In this document: positions 23,567-32,500 of the stretch, piece after piece | Position numbering within the stretch: position 1 is the stretch's first letter | Layout of the letters: each line of letters starts with the position of its first letter | Position numbers and translations under genes: made by a program | DNA from: an uncultured Bacilli bacterium | GTDB lineage: Bacteria > Bacillota_I > Bacilli_A > RF39 > UBA660 | Assembly (NCBI GenBank): GCA_944332215.1 | Contig: CALVJP010000002.1 | Location: 1 to 32,500 of the forward strand | Direction of reading: 5' to 3' | DNA length: 32,500 nt | Notes under the pieces: model-generated | What the model was told of the DNA's origin: nothing | What the model saw: the letters and a program-made list of their open reading frames with translations, nothing else | The model's database searches: none

Positions 23567-24097
23567 TTAAGCAGCTTTTTTACCAACTTTACGGATAATG
23601 TGTTCATCATTATAACGAATACCTTTTCCTTTATATGGTTCTGGTTTTCTAATTTTTCTAACGTTAGCGGCGAATTCACCAACTAATTGTTTGTCAATAC
23701 CTTTAATGGTTAATTCTGTGTTGCTTGGGCTTTCTAAGGTAATACCTTCTGGTATTTCAATATTTACAGGATGTGAATAACCTGCGGTGACAACTAGTTC
23801 TTTGCCTTTGATAGCAAAACGGTATCCAACACCAACTGATTCTAATTTCTTTTCAAAACCTTCGGTTACACCAATAATCATATTTTGAATATTGGCATTA
23901 GCTGTTCCGTGGAAGTTTTTGTATTCGTCGCTTTTTCTTTCAACGATTACTTCATTTCCTTCTACTTTAACGGTAATATTTTTGTTAATTTCCGTAGAAA
24001 GTTCTCCCTTGGGACCTTTAACTGTCACGATGGTGCCATCAGTAGTTAAAGTAACATTTTCAGGTAATGAAAGTACTCTGTTTCCGATTCGACTCAT
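23567..24097 (-). CDS. rplF: 50S ribosomal protein L6
   Basis: L6 sits near the sarcin-ricin loop and GTPase centre. The 176-residue protein opens MSRIGNRVLSLPENVTL and ends with the PEPYKGKGIRY signature. An upstream in-frame start at 24121 overlaps rpsH, but a GAGGAAAGG SD precedes the ATG at 24097, and the family starts there. Confidence 0.97.
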   Translation of the reverse strand: MSRIGNRVLSLPENVTLTTDGTIVTVKGPKGELSTEINKNITVKVEGNEVIVERKSDEYKNFHGTANANIQNMIIGVTEGFEKKLESVGVGYRFAIKGKELVVTAGYSHPVNIEIPEGITLESPSNTELTIKGIDKQLVGEFAANVRKIRKPEPYKGKGIRYNDEHIIRKVGKKAA

Positions 24098-24114
24098 TTT
24101 CCTTTCCTCACTTT

Positions 24115-24510
24115 CTACCAAACGTATGCTAGGACTTCGCCACCTAGTGATTTTGCTTTTGCATCTTTACCAGTCATTACACCTTGTGATGTAGAGACGA
24201 TAGCGATGCCAAGGCCGTTTAAAACTTGTGGCATTTCCCCAGCTTTTGCATAAACACGTAAACCTGGTTTTGAGATTCTCTTAAGTCCAGTAATAACGCG
24301 TTCTTTTTTATCTCCATATTTTAGAGTTAAAATTATTTTATTTTGGACTTTATCTTCTACTATTTTGTAGTTAGCGATATAGCCTTCTTCTTTTAAAATT
24401 CTTGCGATTTCTTCTTTGATATTTGAAGCGGGCACTTCAACTTCAGTGTATCGCATTTGGTTAGCATTACGAATTCTCGTAAGCATATCCGCGATTGGAT
24501 CTGATACCAT
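24115..24510 (-). CDS. rpsH: 30S ribosomal protein S8
   Basis: S8 is a primary 16S rRNA-binding protein. The 131-residue protein opens [15 protein letters not shown] and ends with the [26 protein letters not shown] signature (split here as STSQGVMT and GGEVLAYVW). In other bacteria S8 represses the spc operon; whether it does so here is unknown. Confidence 0.97.
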   Translation of the reverse strand: MVSDPIADMLTRIRNANQMRYTEVEVPASNIKEEIARILKEEGYIANYKIVEDKVQNKIILTLKYGDKKERVITGLKRISKPGLRVYAKAGEMPQVLNGLGIAIVSTSQGVMTGKDAKAKSLGGEVLAYVW

Positions 24511-24539
24511 CTATATCCTCCCTTCATATTGCCAAGTGA

Positions 24540-24725
24540 TTACCAACTTGATTTAGTAACTCCTGGTATTTGTCCCTTGTAAGCTAAATTTCTAAAACAG
24601 ATACGGCAAATGCCATATTTTTTAAGTACTGAATGTGGTCTGCCACAAATTTGGCAACGTGTGTAAGCACGTACTTTGTACTTTGGCGTTTTATTAGCTT
24701 TTACAATCATACTTTTTCTAGCCAT
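24540..24725 (-). CDS. rpsZ: 30S ribosomal protein S14, zinc-binding type
   Basis: The 61-residue protein is the short, zinc-containing S14 with C-x2-C (CQICG) and C-x2-C (CRICF). It begins [20 protein letters not shown] and ends GVTKSSW. No zinc-independent paralogue is visible in the window. Confidence 0.97.
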   Translation of the reverse strand: MARKSMIVKANKTPKYKVRAYTRCQICGRPHSVLKKYGICRICFRNLAYKGQIPGVTKSSW

Positions 24726-24742
24726 AATTTCCTCCTAATTTG

Positions 24743-25282
24743 TTATTTTTTAAATGGCATACCGAAACCTTTTAGTAAGTCTAATGCTTCTTCATTAGTT
24801 TTAGCTGTTGTAACGAATACAATATCCATACCACGTACTTTTACAACATTATCATACTCGATTTCTGAGAAAATTAATTGTTCGTTAAGACCTAAAGTAT
24901 AGTTGCCTCGACCGTCAAATGATTTTGGACTAATCCCTCTAAAGTCTCTAACACGTGGTAATGTAATACTGATTAATTTGTCTAAGAAGTTGTACATGCT
25001 TTCGCCTCTTAAAGTTACTTTGCATCCGATTGGCTGTCCGGCACGGACTTTGAAACCAGCAATAGCTTTTTTGGCTTTAGTGACGATTGGTTGTTGACCA
25101 GTAATAGCTTTTAAATCGGCAACTGCCGCATCTAATAATTTTGAATTACCAGTAGCATCACCCACCCCCATGTTGACAACAATCTTATCTAATTTAGGTA
25201 ATTGCATTACACTCGCGTAATTATATTTTTCTCTTAAATTTGGTACGATTTCTTTACTATATTTTTCTTGTAGGCGGTTCAT
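24743..25282 (-). CDS. rplE: 50S ribosomal protein L5
   Basis: L5 binds 5S rRNA and helps form the central protuberance. The 179-residue protein has [14 protein letters not shown], the [22 protein letters not shown] block and the C-terminal [22 protein letters not shown]. It follows rplX by 20 bases. Confidence 0.97.
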   Translation of the reverse strand: MNRLQEKYSKEIVPNLREKYNYASVMQLPKLDKIVVNMGVGDATGNSKLLDAAVADLKAITGQQPIVTKAKKAIAGFKVRAGQPIGCKVTLRGESMYNFLDKLISITLPRVRDFRGISPKSFDGRGNYTLGLNEQLIFSEIEYDNVVKVRGMDIVFVTTAKTNEEALDLLKGFGMPFKK

Positions 25283-25302
25283 TTAATACCCTCCTTTCAG
25301 GT

Positions 25303-25611
25303 TTAGTCAAGTTTCTCATTTGAGCTTCTTGACACTCTAATTTTCTTACCTTCTTTATTTGTAGTGTGTCCGATTCTTGTGCCTTTTTTGGTTTTTGGGT
25401 CAACTATCATGACGTTAGACACGTGAATAGGTCTTTCGATTTCGATAATTTCTCCATTTTGTCCACCGTTTGGTTTAACATGCTTATGGGCGATATTAAC
25501 ACCTTCAACGATGACTTTATCATCGGCTTTAAGGGTTTTAATTATTTTGCCTTCTTTGCCTTTGTCTTTACCAGCAATGACAACTACTTTATCTCCTTGT
25601 TTTAATTTCAT
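25303..25611 (-). CDS. rplX: 50S ribosomal protein L24
   Basis: L24 starts 50S assembly. The 102-residue protein opens with a KOW motif (KQGDKVVVIAGKDKGKEGKI) and has the conserved GVNIAHKHVKPN and RIGHTTNKEGKKIRVSR segments. Confidence 0.97.
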   Translation of the reverse strand: MKLKQGDKVVVIAGKDKGKEGKIIKTLKADDKVIVEGVNIAHKHVKPNGGQNGEIIEIERPIHVSNVMIVDPKTKKGTRIGHTTNKEGKKIRVSRSSNEKLD

Positions 25612-25628
25612 ATTATTCCTCCAAACGA

Positions 25629-25997
25629 TTATAGTACTTCTTTAGCAAGCGATACTATTTTCATAAAATCTTTTTCACGTAATTCACGTGCAATTGGTCC
25701 GAATACACGAGTTCCAACAGGTGATTTATCATCCTTGATAATAATGCAGGCATTGTCATCAAATTTAATATAAGACCCGTCTTTTCTTCTTAGACCTTGT
25801 TTTGTTCTAACGATTACAGCTTTAACAACTTTACCTTTGCCTACTGTACCGTTTGGTGTTGCCTTTTTTACAGTTCCGACAACGATATCTCCAATATTCC
25901 CAGTTTTAACTTTGCTGCCGCCTAGTACTCCAATGACTAATAATTCGCGAGCACCAGAATTGTCAGCTACTTTTAAACGGGTTTCTTGTGCTATCAT
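25629..25997 (-). CDS. rplN: 50S ribosomal protein L14
   Basis: L14 contacts 16S rRNA at an intersubunit bridge. The 122-residue protein has [22 protein letters not shown] and the C-terminal [27 protein letters not shown], here in the usual length for the family (blocks cited in pieces: [19 protein letters not shown]). Confidence 0.97.
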   Translation of the reverse strand: MIAQETRLKVADNSGARELLVIGVLGGSKVKTGNIGDIVVGTVKKATPNGTVGKGKVVKAVIVRTKQGLRRKDGSYIKFDDNACIIIKDDKSPVGTRVFGPIARELREKDFMKIVSLAKEVL

Positions 25998-26020
25998 AAT
26001 TAATCCTCCTTCGTTATGAG

Positions 26021-26275
26021 TTATAAAATAACTGCTTTTTCGATGACTTCAACTAGGCGATAATGCTTAGTTTTAGATAATGGTCTAGTCTCAGCGATTT
26101 TGACAGTGTCGCCAACGGCAGCTTCGTTTTTCTCATCATGAGCGGCGTATTTTTTTGAATATTTGGCTCTTTTGCCATATAATTTTGCTTTGGTGTAAGT
26201 TTCCACTAAAACTGTAATAGTTTTGTTGTTTGATGCGCTTACTACTTTACCGATTAATTCATGTTTTCTTTCCAT
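26021..26275 (-). CDS. rpsQ: 30S ribosomal protein S17
   Basis: S17 binds helix 11 of 16S rRNA. The 84-residue OB-fold protein has [20 protein letters not shown] and the [20 protein letters not shown] signature. It lies 9 bases after rpmC. Confidence 0.97.
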   Translation of the reverse strand: MERKHELIGKVVSASNNKTITVLVETYTKAKLYGKRAKYSKKYAAHDEKNEAAVGDTVKIAETRPLSKTKHYRLVEVIEKAVIL

Positions 26276-26284
26276 AATAACCTC

Positions 26285-26479
26285 CTAGTCTTGTAACTCA
26301 CGTTCACGTAAAATTGTTTTCATACGTGCAACAGCCTTTCTAAGTTCATTGATTCTAGCTGGTTTTTCAAGACTACCAGTAGCTTGGCTGAAACGTAAAT
26401 TAAATAATTCTTCTTTGCACTCAGCGATTTTGGTTTTTAATTCTTCGTCGCTTAGTTCTCTAAGTTCTTTACTTTTCAC
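26285..26479 (-). CDS. rpmC: 50S ribosomal protein L29
   Basis: L29 is a small helical protein at the polypeptide exit site. It is 64 residues long from the GTG at 26479, reading (M)[14 protein letters not shown], as in the family. An upstream GTG at 26491 would give 68 residues. GGTGAGG lies close upstream of 26479. The start overlaps the rplP end by 11 bases, so translation is probably coupled. Confidence 0.93.
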   Translation of the reverse strand: MKSKELRELSDEELKTKIAECKEELFNLRFSQATGSLEKPARINELRKAVARMKTILRERELQD

Positions 26480-26900
26480 TGGCCTCACCACTTTCTTTTT
26501 TTACAAACTTACACTTAATTGGTAGCTTATGCATTGCAAGTCTTAGCGCTTCTCTTGCTACTTCTTCACTTACGCCGGCTATTTCAAACATAACTTTGCC
26601 TTCTTTAACGACCGCTACCCATTCTTCTGGAGCACCTTTACCTTTACCTTGACGGGTTTCTAAAGGCTTTTTAGTTAATGATAAATGTGGGAAAATATTA
26701 ATCCATACTTTTCCGCCACGTTTCATATAACGGGTCATGGCTACACGAGCAGCTTCGATTTGGCGTTGCGTAATCCACGCCCCTTCTAAAGCTTGTAAGC
26801 CATATTCACCAAAGTGTACTTCGGTATTTCCTTTGGCCTTTCCATCATATCTTAGACGATGGGGACGACGATATTTAGTTCTTTTTGGAATGACTGCCAC
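26469..26900 (-). CDS. rplP: 50S ribosomal protein L16
   Basis: L16 helps position tRNA in the A site. I start it at the GTG at 26900, giving 143 residues, because GGGAGG lies 8 bases upstream and the reading [12 protein letters not shown] then follows at once, as in the family. The frame opens 9 bases earlier at 26909. Conserved segments include [21 protein letters not shown] and [14 protein letters not shown]-type [13 protein letters not shown]. The start overlaps the rpsC end by 26 bases. Confidence 0.95.
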   Translation of the reverse strand: MAVIPKRTKYRRPHRLRYDGKAKGNTEVHFGEYGLQALEGAWITQRQIEAARVAMTRYMKRGGKVWINIFPHLSLTKKPLETRQGKGKGAPEEWVAVVKEGKVMFEIAGVSEEVAREALRLAMHKLPIKCKFVKKESGEASEK

Positions 26901-27555
26901 CTTCGTCACCTCCCTTGTTTTTCTTCTCAGGAAGGATTTCTCCTTTGTAAATCCATACTTTTACGCCGATTTTACCATAAGTTGTATTGGCTTCTTTGTG
27001 CGCATAATCGACATCAGCTCTTAAAGTATGTAATGGAATTGTTCCTTCAGTATAACCTTCACTTCTGGCAATTTCGGCCCCATTTAAACGGCCTGATACT
27101 AAAGTTTTAATTCCTTTTGCTCCTGATTTCATTACATTTCTAATTGCTTTCTTTTGCGCAACTCTAAATGATACACGATTTTCGATTTGATGAGCAATAT
27201 TTTCAGCGACTAAGGCCGCTACCATATTAGGGTTTTTGATTTCCTTGATTGAAATATGAATATCTTCATTAACAACTTTGGATAAGGCTTTTCTTATTTT
27301 TTCAATTTCATCGCCACCATGACCAATTACAACACCAGGCTTAGCCGTATTAATGATAATTTCAGTCTTGCCAGCGCTTCTTTCAATAAGAATATTTGAA
27401 ACTGCTGCATCTTTTAATTTTTTTTCTAAATATTTACTGATTTGGTAATCATTATTTAAGTATTTGGCAAAGTCTTTACCTTCAGCATACCATTTTGATT
27501 CCCAATCTTTGTTGATTCCGATTCTAAGTCCGACTGGACTAACTTTTTGGCCCAT
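26875..27555 (-). CDS. rpsC: 30S ribosomal protein S3
   Basis: S3 lines the mRNA entry channel. The 226-residue protein opens [20 protein letters not shown]. It has a KH domain ([20 protein letters not shown]) and the basic C-terminal [20 protein letters not shown] Gly/Ser/Lys-rich tail ([13 protein letters not shown]) ends it. Confidence 0.97.
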   Translation of the reverse strand: MGQKVSPVGLRIGINKDWESKWYAEGKDFAKYLNNDYQISKYLEKKLKDAAVSNILIERSAGKTEIIINTAKPGVVIGHGGDEIEKIRKALSKVVNEDIHISIKEIKNPNMVAALVAENIAHQIENRVSFRVAQKKAIRNVMKSGAKGIKTLVSGRLNGAEIARSEGYTEGTIPLHTLRADVDYAHKEANTTYGKIGVKVWIYKGEILPEKKNKGGDEGGSHSKKN

Positions 27556-27573
27556 AGTATTATCCTCCTTTGC

Positions 27574-27909
27574 TTAATTTTTCTCACTTACCACTACTGT
27601 AATGTGGCTACTTCTTTTAAGAATAGGGTCTGGTCTACCTTTGGCACCAGCTCTACCTCTTTTTAATGTTCTACCTTCATTTATATAAGCTTCTTTGACG
27701 TAAAGATTATCTTTATCTAATTCTAAATTGTTTTCGGCATTAGCAACAGCTGAGATTAAGACTTTACGAATTAATCTTGAAGCTTCTTTATTAAGGTTTG
27801 CTAAAATTTTGTCGGCTTCAGCGACGTCTTTGCCACGAATTAAATCGATAACTAAACGAGCTTTTCTTGGGGCAATTCTTACGCCCTTGGCAATTGCTTT
27901 AGCTTCCAT
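27574..27909 (-). CDS. rplV: 50S ribosomal protein L22
   Basis: L22 lines the exit tunnel with a beta-hairpin. The 111-residue protein has [17 protein letters not shown], the hairpin loop segment [18 protein letters not shown], and the [10 protein letters not shown] end. Confidence 0.97.
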   Translation of the reverse strand: MEAKAIAKGVRIAPRKARLVIDLIRGKDVAEADKILANLNKEASRLIRKVLISAVANAENNLELDKDNLYVKEAYINEGRTLKRGRAGAKGRPDPILKRSSHITVVVSEKN

Positions 27910-27926
27910 AATATCATCCTTTCCGG

Positions 27927-28205
27927 TTATTTTTTACCTTTTTTCTTGTCGTCGCCATGTCCACCAAATGTACGTGTTAATGCGAATTCACCTAATTTAT
28001 GGCCAACCATATCTTCAGTTACATAAACCGGAATATGGGTTTTTCCGTTGTGAACGCCAAAGGTGTGTCCGATAAATTCAGGAAGAATTGTAGAACGGCG
28101 AGACCAGGTTTTAATTACTTCTTTTTTTCCAGATTCATTGACTGCTTTGACTTTTTTGATTAAGTTTTCAGCAACATATGGTCCTTTTTTTATACTTCTA
28201 GCCAT
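27927..28205 (-). CDS. rpsS: 30S ribosomal protein S19
   Basis: S19 pairs with S13 in the 30S head. The 92-residue protein has the [20 protein letters not shown] and [21 protein letters not shown] segments, and a basic KKKGKK tail. Confidence 0.97.
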   Translation of the reverse strand: MARSIKKGPYVAENLIKKVKAVNESGKKEVIKTWSRRSTILPEFIGHTFGVHNGKTHIPVYVTEDMVGHKLGEFALTRTFGGHGDDKKKGKK

Positions 28206-28221
28206 TTAAAATCATCCTTTC

Positions 28222-29052
28222 TTATTTTTTACGACGACGAACAATTAATTTGTTTGAAGCTTTCTTCATGTCGCGTGTCTTATATCCAAGTGCTGGTTTA
28301 CCCCATGGAGTCATTGGGCCTTTGCGTCCGATAGGTGCGCGACCTTCACCACCACCATGTGGATGGTCATTCGGATTCATAACTGAACCACGGACAGTTG
28401 GTCTAATACCCATGTGTCTTTTTCTTCCAGCTTTTCCGATATTTACTAATTCATAGTCGGCATTTCCGACTTCACCAATAGTGGCGCGGCAAATGCTTAA
28501 AACTTTTCTAACTTCGCCACTAGTTAAACGTAATAAGGTATAATCACCTTCACGTCCTAAGATTTGTACGCTGGCACCGGCACTTCTAGCCATTTGGCCG
28601 CCTTTACCAGGTTTCATTTCAATGTTGTGAACTAATGTTCCTTCAGGAATGTTTCCAAGTGGTAAAGTGTTACCAACTTTAATATCAGCGTTTTCACCAC
28701 TTTCAATTTTCATTCCTACTTTTAAGCCTTTAGGAGCTAAGATATATCTTTTTTCTCCATCGGCATAATTAATTAAAGCAATGTTAGCACTTCTGTTTGG
28801 GTCGTATTCGATAGAGGCTACTTTGCCAATAACGCCATCTTTGTTTCGTTTGAAATCAATGATACGATATTTTCTTTTCGCGCCGCCACCATGATGTCTA
28901 ACCGTGATTTTACCTTGGTTATTACGACCACCTGATTTTTTAATTGTCTTGACTAATGATTTTTCAGGAGTGGTTTTAGTAATTTCTTCGTTGGCCAAAG
29001 TGGTCATTCCACGTCTACCATTAGTCATTGGTTTATATGATTTGATCGCCAT
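28222..29052 (-). CDS. rplB: 50S ribosomal protein L2
   Basis: L2 is close to the peptidyl transferase centre. The 276-residue protein opens [20 protein letters not shown]. It carries the [19 protein letters not shown] block and the C-terminal [17 protein letters not shown]-type [19 protein letters not shown], with the conserved His of peptidyl-transfer relevance. Confidence 0.98.
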   Translation of the reverse strand: MAIKSYKPMTNGRRGMTTLANEEITKTTPEKSLVKTIKKSGGRNNQGKITVRHHGGGAKRKYRIIDFKRNKDGVIGKVASIEYDPNRSANIALINYADGEKRYILAPKGLKVGMKIESGENADIKVGNTLPLGNIPEGTLVHNIEMKPGKGGQMARSAGASVQILGREGDYTLLRLTSGEVRKVLSICRATIGEVGNADYELVNIGKAGRKRHMGIRPTVRGSVMNPNDHPHGGGEGRAPIGRKGPMTPWGKPALGYKTRDMKKASNKLIVRRRKK

Positions 29053-29070
29053 ATATATCCTCCCTTAAGT

Positions 29071-29346
29071 CTAGTTAAGCTCGATTGAACTTCCTTCTTG
29101 TAATTTAACAATTGCTTTTTTTACTTTGTTGGTTTTACCAGCATAACGTCCAACTCTTTTTTTCTTTGGTTTGACATTAATGGTATTTACGCTTTCAACT
29201 TTGACATTCCAAATGTGTTCTACAGCTTGTTTGATTTGTGTTTTATTGGCTTTTATGTCTACGCTAAAAACGATGGTGTTATTGTTTGCTAAATCGGAAG
29301 TCTTTTCAGTAATGATTGGAGCTTTTATAACGTCTCTATAATCCAT
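29071..29346 (-). CDS. rplW: 50S ribosomal protein L23
   Basis: L23 is at the exit site and docks SRP and trigger factor. The 91-residue protein has the [15 protein letters not shown] opening, the [23 protein letters not shown] block and the [14 protein letters not shown] loop. Its ATG overlaps the rplD stop by one base. Confidence 0.97.
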   Translation of the reverse strand: MDYRDVIKAPIITEKTSDLANNNTIVFSVDIKANKTQIKQAVEHIWNVKVESVNTINVKPKKKRVGRYAGKTNKVKKAIVKLQEGSSIELN

Positions 29347-29969
29347 TATGCAAGCACCTCCTCTATAACTTTAACCGCATCTTCGGTAATTACTAAGCAA
29401 TCAGCTGCAATAATATCTAAAGTGTTGATTTCATCAGCTTGTAATAAAACAACGTTTGGAATATTACGGGTGCTTAAAATTACGTTATCTGTAAGTTCTT
29501 TTACTACGATTAAAATGTTTTTACTTGCTTTGATTGCTTCTAATATAGTAAGCATATCTTTGGTTTTATTGGTTTCGATATTCAAATTGTCTAAAACGAT
29601 AATTTCTTTATCTTGATATTTATAAGATAATGCAGATTTAAGAGCTAAAACTCTTTCTTTTTTGTTCATTTTTTTATTATAAGTCCTTGGTTTTGGACCG
29701 AAAACGATCCCTCCACCTGGCCATTGTGGAGCCCTAGTTGAGCCTTGTCTAGCATGACCGGTGCCTTTTTGTCTCCAAGGTTTTCTACCGCCACCACGTA
29801 CTTCACTACGGGTTTTGGTACTATGAGTACCTTGTCTCATAGCATTTCTTGCTAAGGTAATAGCATCATATAAAACAGCATCGTTTGGTGTGATACCCCA
29901 AACATTTTCATTTAAAGTGATATCTTTTACTTTTTCACCCTTAATATTTAATACAGAATTTTTTTTCAT
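29346..29969 (-). CDS. rplD: 50S ribosomal protein L4
   Basis: L4 lines the exit tunnel and in some bacteria represses the S10 operon. The 207-residue protein has the loop [31 protein letters not shown] (conserved pieces [17 protein letters not shown] and [11 protein letters not shown]) and a Rossmann-like C-half. Confidence 0.97.
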   Translation of the reverse strand: MKKNSVLNIKGEKVKDITLNENVWGITPNDAVLYDAITLARNAMRQGTHSTKTRSEVRGGGRKPWRQKGTGHARQGSTRAPQWPGGGIVFGPKPRTYNKKMNKKERVLALKSALSYKYQDKEIIVLDNLNIETNKTKDMLTILEAIKASKNILIVVKELTDNVILSTRNIPNVVLLQADEINTLDIIAADCLVITEDAVKVIEEVLA

Positions 29970-29980
29970 GTTCTATCCTC

Positions 29981-30751
29981 CTACTTTTCTTCCTCAGTAG
30001 TTTGAGCAGAGACTTCCGTGTTTTCTAAAGGTGTTTCTGTAGCTTCGGTTGTTTCTTCGGCATTTTGAGTTTGTTTATTTTCTTCTGTTACCCAGGAAAC
30101 TAGAGCTGGTCTTTCGTTAATTTTATTAGGGTTTTTAACAGCACTTTTAATGATTACCAAGCCTTTTTTAGGACCTGGAATATTACCTTTAACTAAGATT
30201 ACGTTGTTTTCAGTGTCAACCATAACTACTTCTAAGTTTTGAATGGTTACGGTTTGCATTCCCATATGACCTGGTAATTTTTTACCTTTGAATACACGCA
30301 TTGGTCTCATTGTTCCCATTGAGCCTGGTCTTCTGTGATAATGTGAGCCATGTCCCATAGGGCCTCTATGTTGACCGTGTCTTTTAATAACACCTTGGAA
30401 CCCCTTACCTTTGGTTGTTCCTGTTACGTCGATTACCTCGCCTCTAGTAAAGATATCAGCTGTAATTTCTTGGCCTAGAGTGTAATCTTCAACGTTAACT
30501 CCTCTGATTTCTTTAAAGAAGCGCTTAGGTGTAGTGTTTGCTTTATTGGTGTGTCCAATAGAAGCTTTTGTCGCTAACTTTTCTTTTTTAGTATCAAAAC
30601 CAAGTTGAATAGCGTCATAACCATCGTTAGCTTTTGTTTTAATTTGAGTAACTACGTTGGGAGTTACTTCAACAACTGTAACGGGAGTTAATTTGCCATC
30701 TTGGTCAAATACTTCTGTCATTCCAATTTTACGACCTAAGATTCCTTTCAT
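29981..30751 (-). CDS. rplC: 50S ribosomal protein L3 with acidic C-terminal tail
   Basis: L3 is an early-assembly protein near the peptidyl transferase centre. The body has [19 protein letters not shown], the [13 protein letters not shown] glycine-rich loop with the methylation-prone Gln region ([12 protein letters not shown]), and ends near residue 215. A further tail of about 40 residues rich in Thr and Glu ([15 protein letters not shown]...) is unusual; typical L3 is about 205-215 residues, here 256. Confidence 0.97.
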   Translation of the reverse strand: MKGILGRKIGMTEVFDQDGKLTPVTVVEVTPNVVTQIKTKANDGYDAIQLGFDTKKEKLATKASIGHTNKANTTPKRFFKEIRGVNVEDYTLGQEITADIFTRGEVIDVTGTTKGKGFQGVIKRHGQHRGPMGHGSHYHRRPGSMGTMRPMRVFKGKKLPGHMGMQTVTIQNLEVVMVDTENNVILVKGNIPGPKKGLVIIKSAVKNPNKINERPALVSWVTEENKQTQNAEETTEATETPLENTEVSAQTTEEEK

Positions 30752-30763
30752 TTTTCATTCCTC

Positions 30764-31072
30764 CTATAATTTGATTTGAATATCAACGCCACTAGGAATA
30801 TCTAAATGCGATAAAGCATCGATAGTCTCCTTACTTGGGTTATTGATATCAATAAGTCTTTTGTGTGTTCTCTTTTCGAATTGTTCACGTGAATCTTTGT
30901 ATTTATGAACAGCTCTTAAGATGGTAATTTTTTCAACTTCGGTTGGTAATGGAATTGGTCCACTTACTTCTCCACCTGTTCTTTTAACAGTCTCAATGAT
31001 TTTAGCACAAGCTTTATCTAAATTTTTGTGTTCAAATGATTTGAGTCTGATACGAACTTTCGTCTTAGACAT
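30764..31072 (-). CDS. rpsJ: 30S ribosomal protein S10
   Basis: S10 is in the 30S head and, with NusB, in antitermination. The 102-residue protein has [20 protein letters not shown], the [19 protein letters not shown] block and [20 protein letters not shown]. It is the first gene of the cluster. The SD is AAAGGAGG. Confidence 0.98.
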   Translation of the reverse strand: MSKTKVRIRLKSFEHKNLDKACAKIIETVKRTGGEVSGPIPLPTEVEKITILRAVHKYKDSREQFEKRTHKRLIDINNPSKETIDALSHLDIPSGVDIQIKL

Positions 31073-31200
31073 ATTGTATCCTCCTTTCGCCTATATCTTC
31101 AGTATAGACTGCTCCGTGTAAAAACCCGAGTATGCTATTATAATTGTTCACAACTTAGCCTAGCGTCTCGGCAACCTCACACATCATCGCACGCCACACA
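31073..31200 (-). promoter_or_regulatory. Leader of the S10 operon, structured
   Basis: About 125 bases lie between the predicted start and the rpsJ ATG. The leader is notably GC-richer than other spacers. CCGAG near its middle can pair with CTCGG about 35 bases on, and GCATACTCGGGTTTTTACAC then leads to the SD AAAGGAGG. Such leaders often bind a ribosomal protein for autogenous control, but the ligand cannot be told. No intrinsic terminator was seen inside. Confidence 0.45.
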
Positions 31201-31206
31201 TTCAAC

Positions 31207-31235
31207 AGTATACATGAATATTCTATGAAAATCAA
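31207..31235 (-). promoter_or_regulatory. Sigma-A promoter of the S10-spc-alpha cluster
   Basis: TTGATT (31230-31235) and TATACT (31207-31212) are spaced by 17 bases on the minus strand, and TG two bases ahead of the -10 region adds strength. Confidence 0.85.
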
Positions 31236-31280
31236 GGTTTTTTTAGAATTTTTTTGTCATTTTTTTTACATTATAATACA

Positions 31281-31319
31281 TAAAAAGTTATCAACTGTTT
31301 TATATAAAAGTTGATAACT
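31281..31319 (-). terminator. Rho-independent terminator of the surface protein gene
   Basis: A perfect 11-bp stem AGTTATCAACT / AGTTGATAACT (31286-31296 with 31309-31319) with a 12-base AT loop is followed by TTTTT on the minus strand. Confidence 0.85.
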
Positions 31320-31352
31320 AATATTTTAAATGGCTTGGTTTTTCAAATTATT

Positions 31353-32500
31353 TTAACTTAGCTCCAAGATAAATGGATCAGATGAAGTCCCCACTCCGTC
31401 TATAATTTGCGTTTCTGATGTTAGATAAAGGACTGGGCGCACGCCAAGCGCACCGACGTTGACTTTAAGGCTGTAGATGACATAGCCCGCACTGCCCACC
31501 AAGACCGCATAGTTGCCACTACTGGCACCGGGGGCCTGTGTCCATTGAGTTTTACTACTATTATACAAATAATCATTATTCTTACAATCACTAACACTTG
31601 AGACATCCCACCTATATAATAGTGCTGTTGTTAAACAGACTTCTTTACTGGTTGTACTTCCTCCTCCTGTCGCATATCCATAATCACTTGGATACATTAA
31701 ACCTATTTTTTGAACTGTACTTGTTGGATTTCTACTAGATACACTTTCACTTCGTTCAACATCATAATATCCACTTACTGTTAATGTCTTATAGTTACTA
31801 TCCGTCGGCCCACCTAGATAAAATGTACTTTCTTCTATCATAGCTTGTGAGGCTTGGTCTATACTGTTATAGTATGTTCCATTTAAATATGTTTGTAAGG
31901 TACTTCCTTCCCAGTTATTATAATTCCCAAATTGCCATACTGTGTTCCAATAAAATCCTTCACTCGTGCCTATGGTTACTCCCTTATCGGTTTCTACGGG
32001 TGTTAATAATTCATTTCTGGCTATTTTTACCTTACCATCAACTATTCCTATTATTCTCCATAACTCGTTATTGAATGTTACATAGTTATTTGGATCAGCT
32101 CCATAATATCGGATATTTCCTTTATCATCTGTATATATTTCTTCGGGATTACTTTCTACTAATTCGCTTATTTTAGCTAAAGCTGTATTCCCTCCACTTG
32201 GGGTACTACTACTTGCTTGACTATAATCTAAAGTGACAGTTAATTCACCTACTTTATTTACAGGATCACTACTTACATTAATATCATAACTGACTTTAAC
32301 ATTTAAAGTCGTATTACTTCCAGCATTTAAAATATCACCCTCAGTTAAACCTGAGGTTTCAAACTTTATAGCTGGATTATTTGTATCACTTAAAGTTATC
32401 TTATCTAACTTAGCATTTAATGTTCCCTCATTACTTACAGTTATTTCATAAGTAATACTATCTCCAGGACTTACTAAGTTTGTATTAAAGGTAGCTGTTA
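31353..32500 (-). CDS. Large surface protein, 3' part (5' end beyond window)
   Basis: The minus-strand frame stays open from the window edge to the TAA at 31353, about 382 codons. An apparent ATG at 31841 is internal. The visible N-part is a beta-sandwich, DUF11-like extracellular domain (SPGDSITYEITVSNEG...). A Ser/Thr/Gly linker follows, and then the C-terminal domain beginning ADPNNYVTFNNELWRIIGIV and ending GVRPVLYLTSETQIIDG, which recurs in Bacillota surface proteins. I see no LPxTG signal or membrane anchor at the C-terminus; any anchor would be upstream. The stretch coded by 31431-31540 is about 62% GC by hand count, against about 27% in the 80 bases just upstream in the gene. Likely surface-exposed; partner unknown. 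Confidence 0.75.
   Translation of the reverse strand, partial: TATFNTNLVSPGDSITYEITVSNEGTLNAKLDKITLSDTNNPAIKFETSGLTEGDILNAGSNTTLNVKVSYDINVSSDPVNKVGELTVTLDYSQASSSTPSGGNTALAKISELVESNPEEIYTDDKGNIRYYGADPNNYVTFNNELWRIIGIVDGKVKIARNELLTPVETDKGVTIGTSEGFYWNTVWQFGNYNNWEGSTLQTYLNGTYYNSIDQASQAMIEESTFYLGGPTDSNYKTLTVSGYYDVERSESVSSRNPTSTVQKIGLMYPSDYGYATGGGSTTSKEVCLTTALLYRWDVSSVSDCKNNDYLYNSSKTQWTQAPGASSGNYAVLVGSAGYVIYSLKVNVGALGVRPVLYLTSETQIIDGVGTSSDPFILELS
31431..31545 (-). other. GC-rich cassette within the surface protein gene (candidate variable region)
   Basis: This 115-base block encodes roughly QAPGASSGNYAVLVG... up to GVRPVL. About three quarters of its codons end in C or T, unlike the flanking codons, which favour A/T-ending forms. 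Its edges are sharp. It is a candidate variable region of a diversity-generating retroelement or a gene-conversion cassette; neither a template repeat nor a reverse transcriptase is in the window. Confidence 0.4.

Noticed and set aside
31353-31841. A separate 162-residue gene starting at the ATG at 31841
   Set aside because: The same frame stays open without a stop to the window edge and codes for continuous conserved sequence upstream, so this ATG is internal.
1-32500. Mycoplasma-type code (TGA = Trp)
   Set aside because: Conserved Trp codons in ribosomal proteins and SecY are TGG, and TGA ends ecfT and the 706 gene in sensible places.
1-32500. tRNA genes or CRISPR arrays
   Set aside because: No T-loop-like GGTTCGAATCC pattern with a matching acceptor stem and no regularly spaced repeats were noticed on either strand.

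Overview
The window is 32.5 kb of an AT-rich, low-GC Gram-positive-type (Bacillota) chromosome. It uses the standard code: TGA is a working stop in ecfT and in the small gene ending at 706, and Trp is TGG. The gene order S10-spc-alpha, ecfA1-ecfA2-ecfT-truA, rplM-rpsI is the Bacillota order. Absence of rpmD (L30), sortase plus thioester adhesin, and AT-rich surface proteins fit an uncultured Bacilli/Mollicutes-adjacent lineage (RF39- or Erysipelotrichia-like). That placement is inference. All confidently called genes are on the minus strand, so transcription runs from high to low coordinates.

Region by region, in the direction of transcription. (1) 32500-31285: the 3' part of a large surface protein gene cut by the window edge, with a strikingly GC-rich patch near its 3' end and a strong terminator. 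(2) 31235-17080: a promoter, a leader of about 120 nt, then a 29-gene S10-spc-alpha cluster (rpsJ to rplQ, including secY, adk, map, infA, rpmJ and rpoA), closed by a terminator that overlaps the rplQ stop. (3) 16945-15222: a short-chain dehydrogenase and an M19 dipeptidase. (4) 15153-11405: a promoter, the ECF transporter energising module (EcfA1, EcfA2, EcfT), truA and an unrecognised gene, then a terminator. (5) 11325-10313: rplM-rpsI with promoter, L13-type leader and terminator. (6) 9951-6445: an attenuator-like leader, an MFS transporter fused to a CBS pair, an RNA methyltransferase and a pseudouridine synthase. (7) 6421-1493: a membrane-anchored PIG-L deacetylase, a YfhO-type membrane protein, and a thioester-domain surface protein overlapping a sortase. 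(8) 1480-1: an accessory, decayed-looking stretch with a broken acetyltransferase copy, a small ORF, interleaved inverted repeats in front of a cysteine-rich small protein gene, an intact GNAT acetyltransferase and an insertion-sequence-like end.

The core is housekeeping: translation, secretion and vitamin-uptake energisation. The interest lies at the edges. The first is the GC-rich patch in the surface protein, a candidate hypervariable cassette such as a diversity-generating-retroelement variable region. The second is the thioester adhesin/sortase pair whose anchor seems to have been deleted. The third is the structured leader before the MFS-CBS gene, and the fourth the interleaved repeats at 1058-1153. 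The EcfA ATPases also lack several normally invariant residues. No tRNA, rRNA or CRISPR array was recognised.
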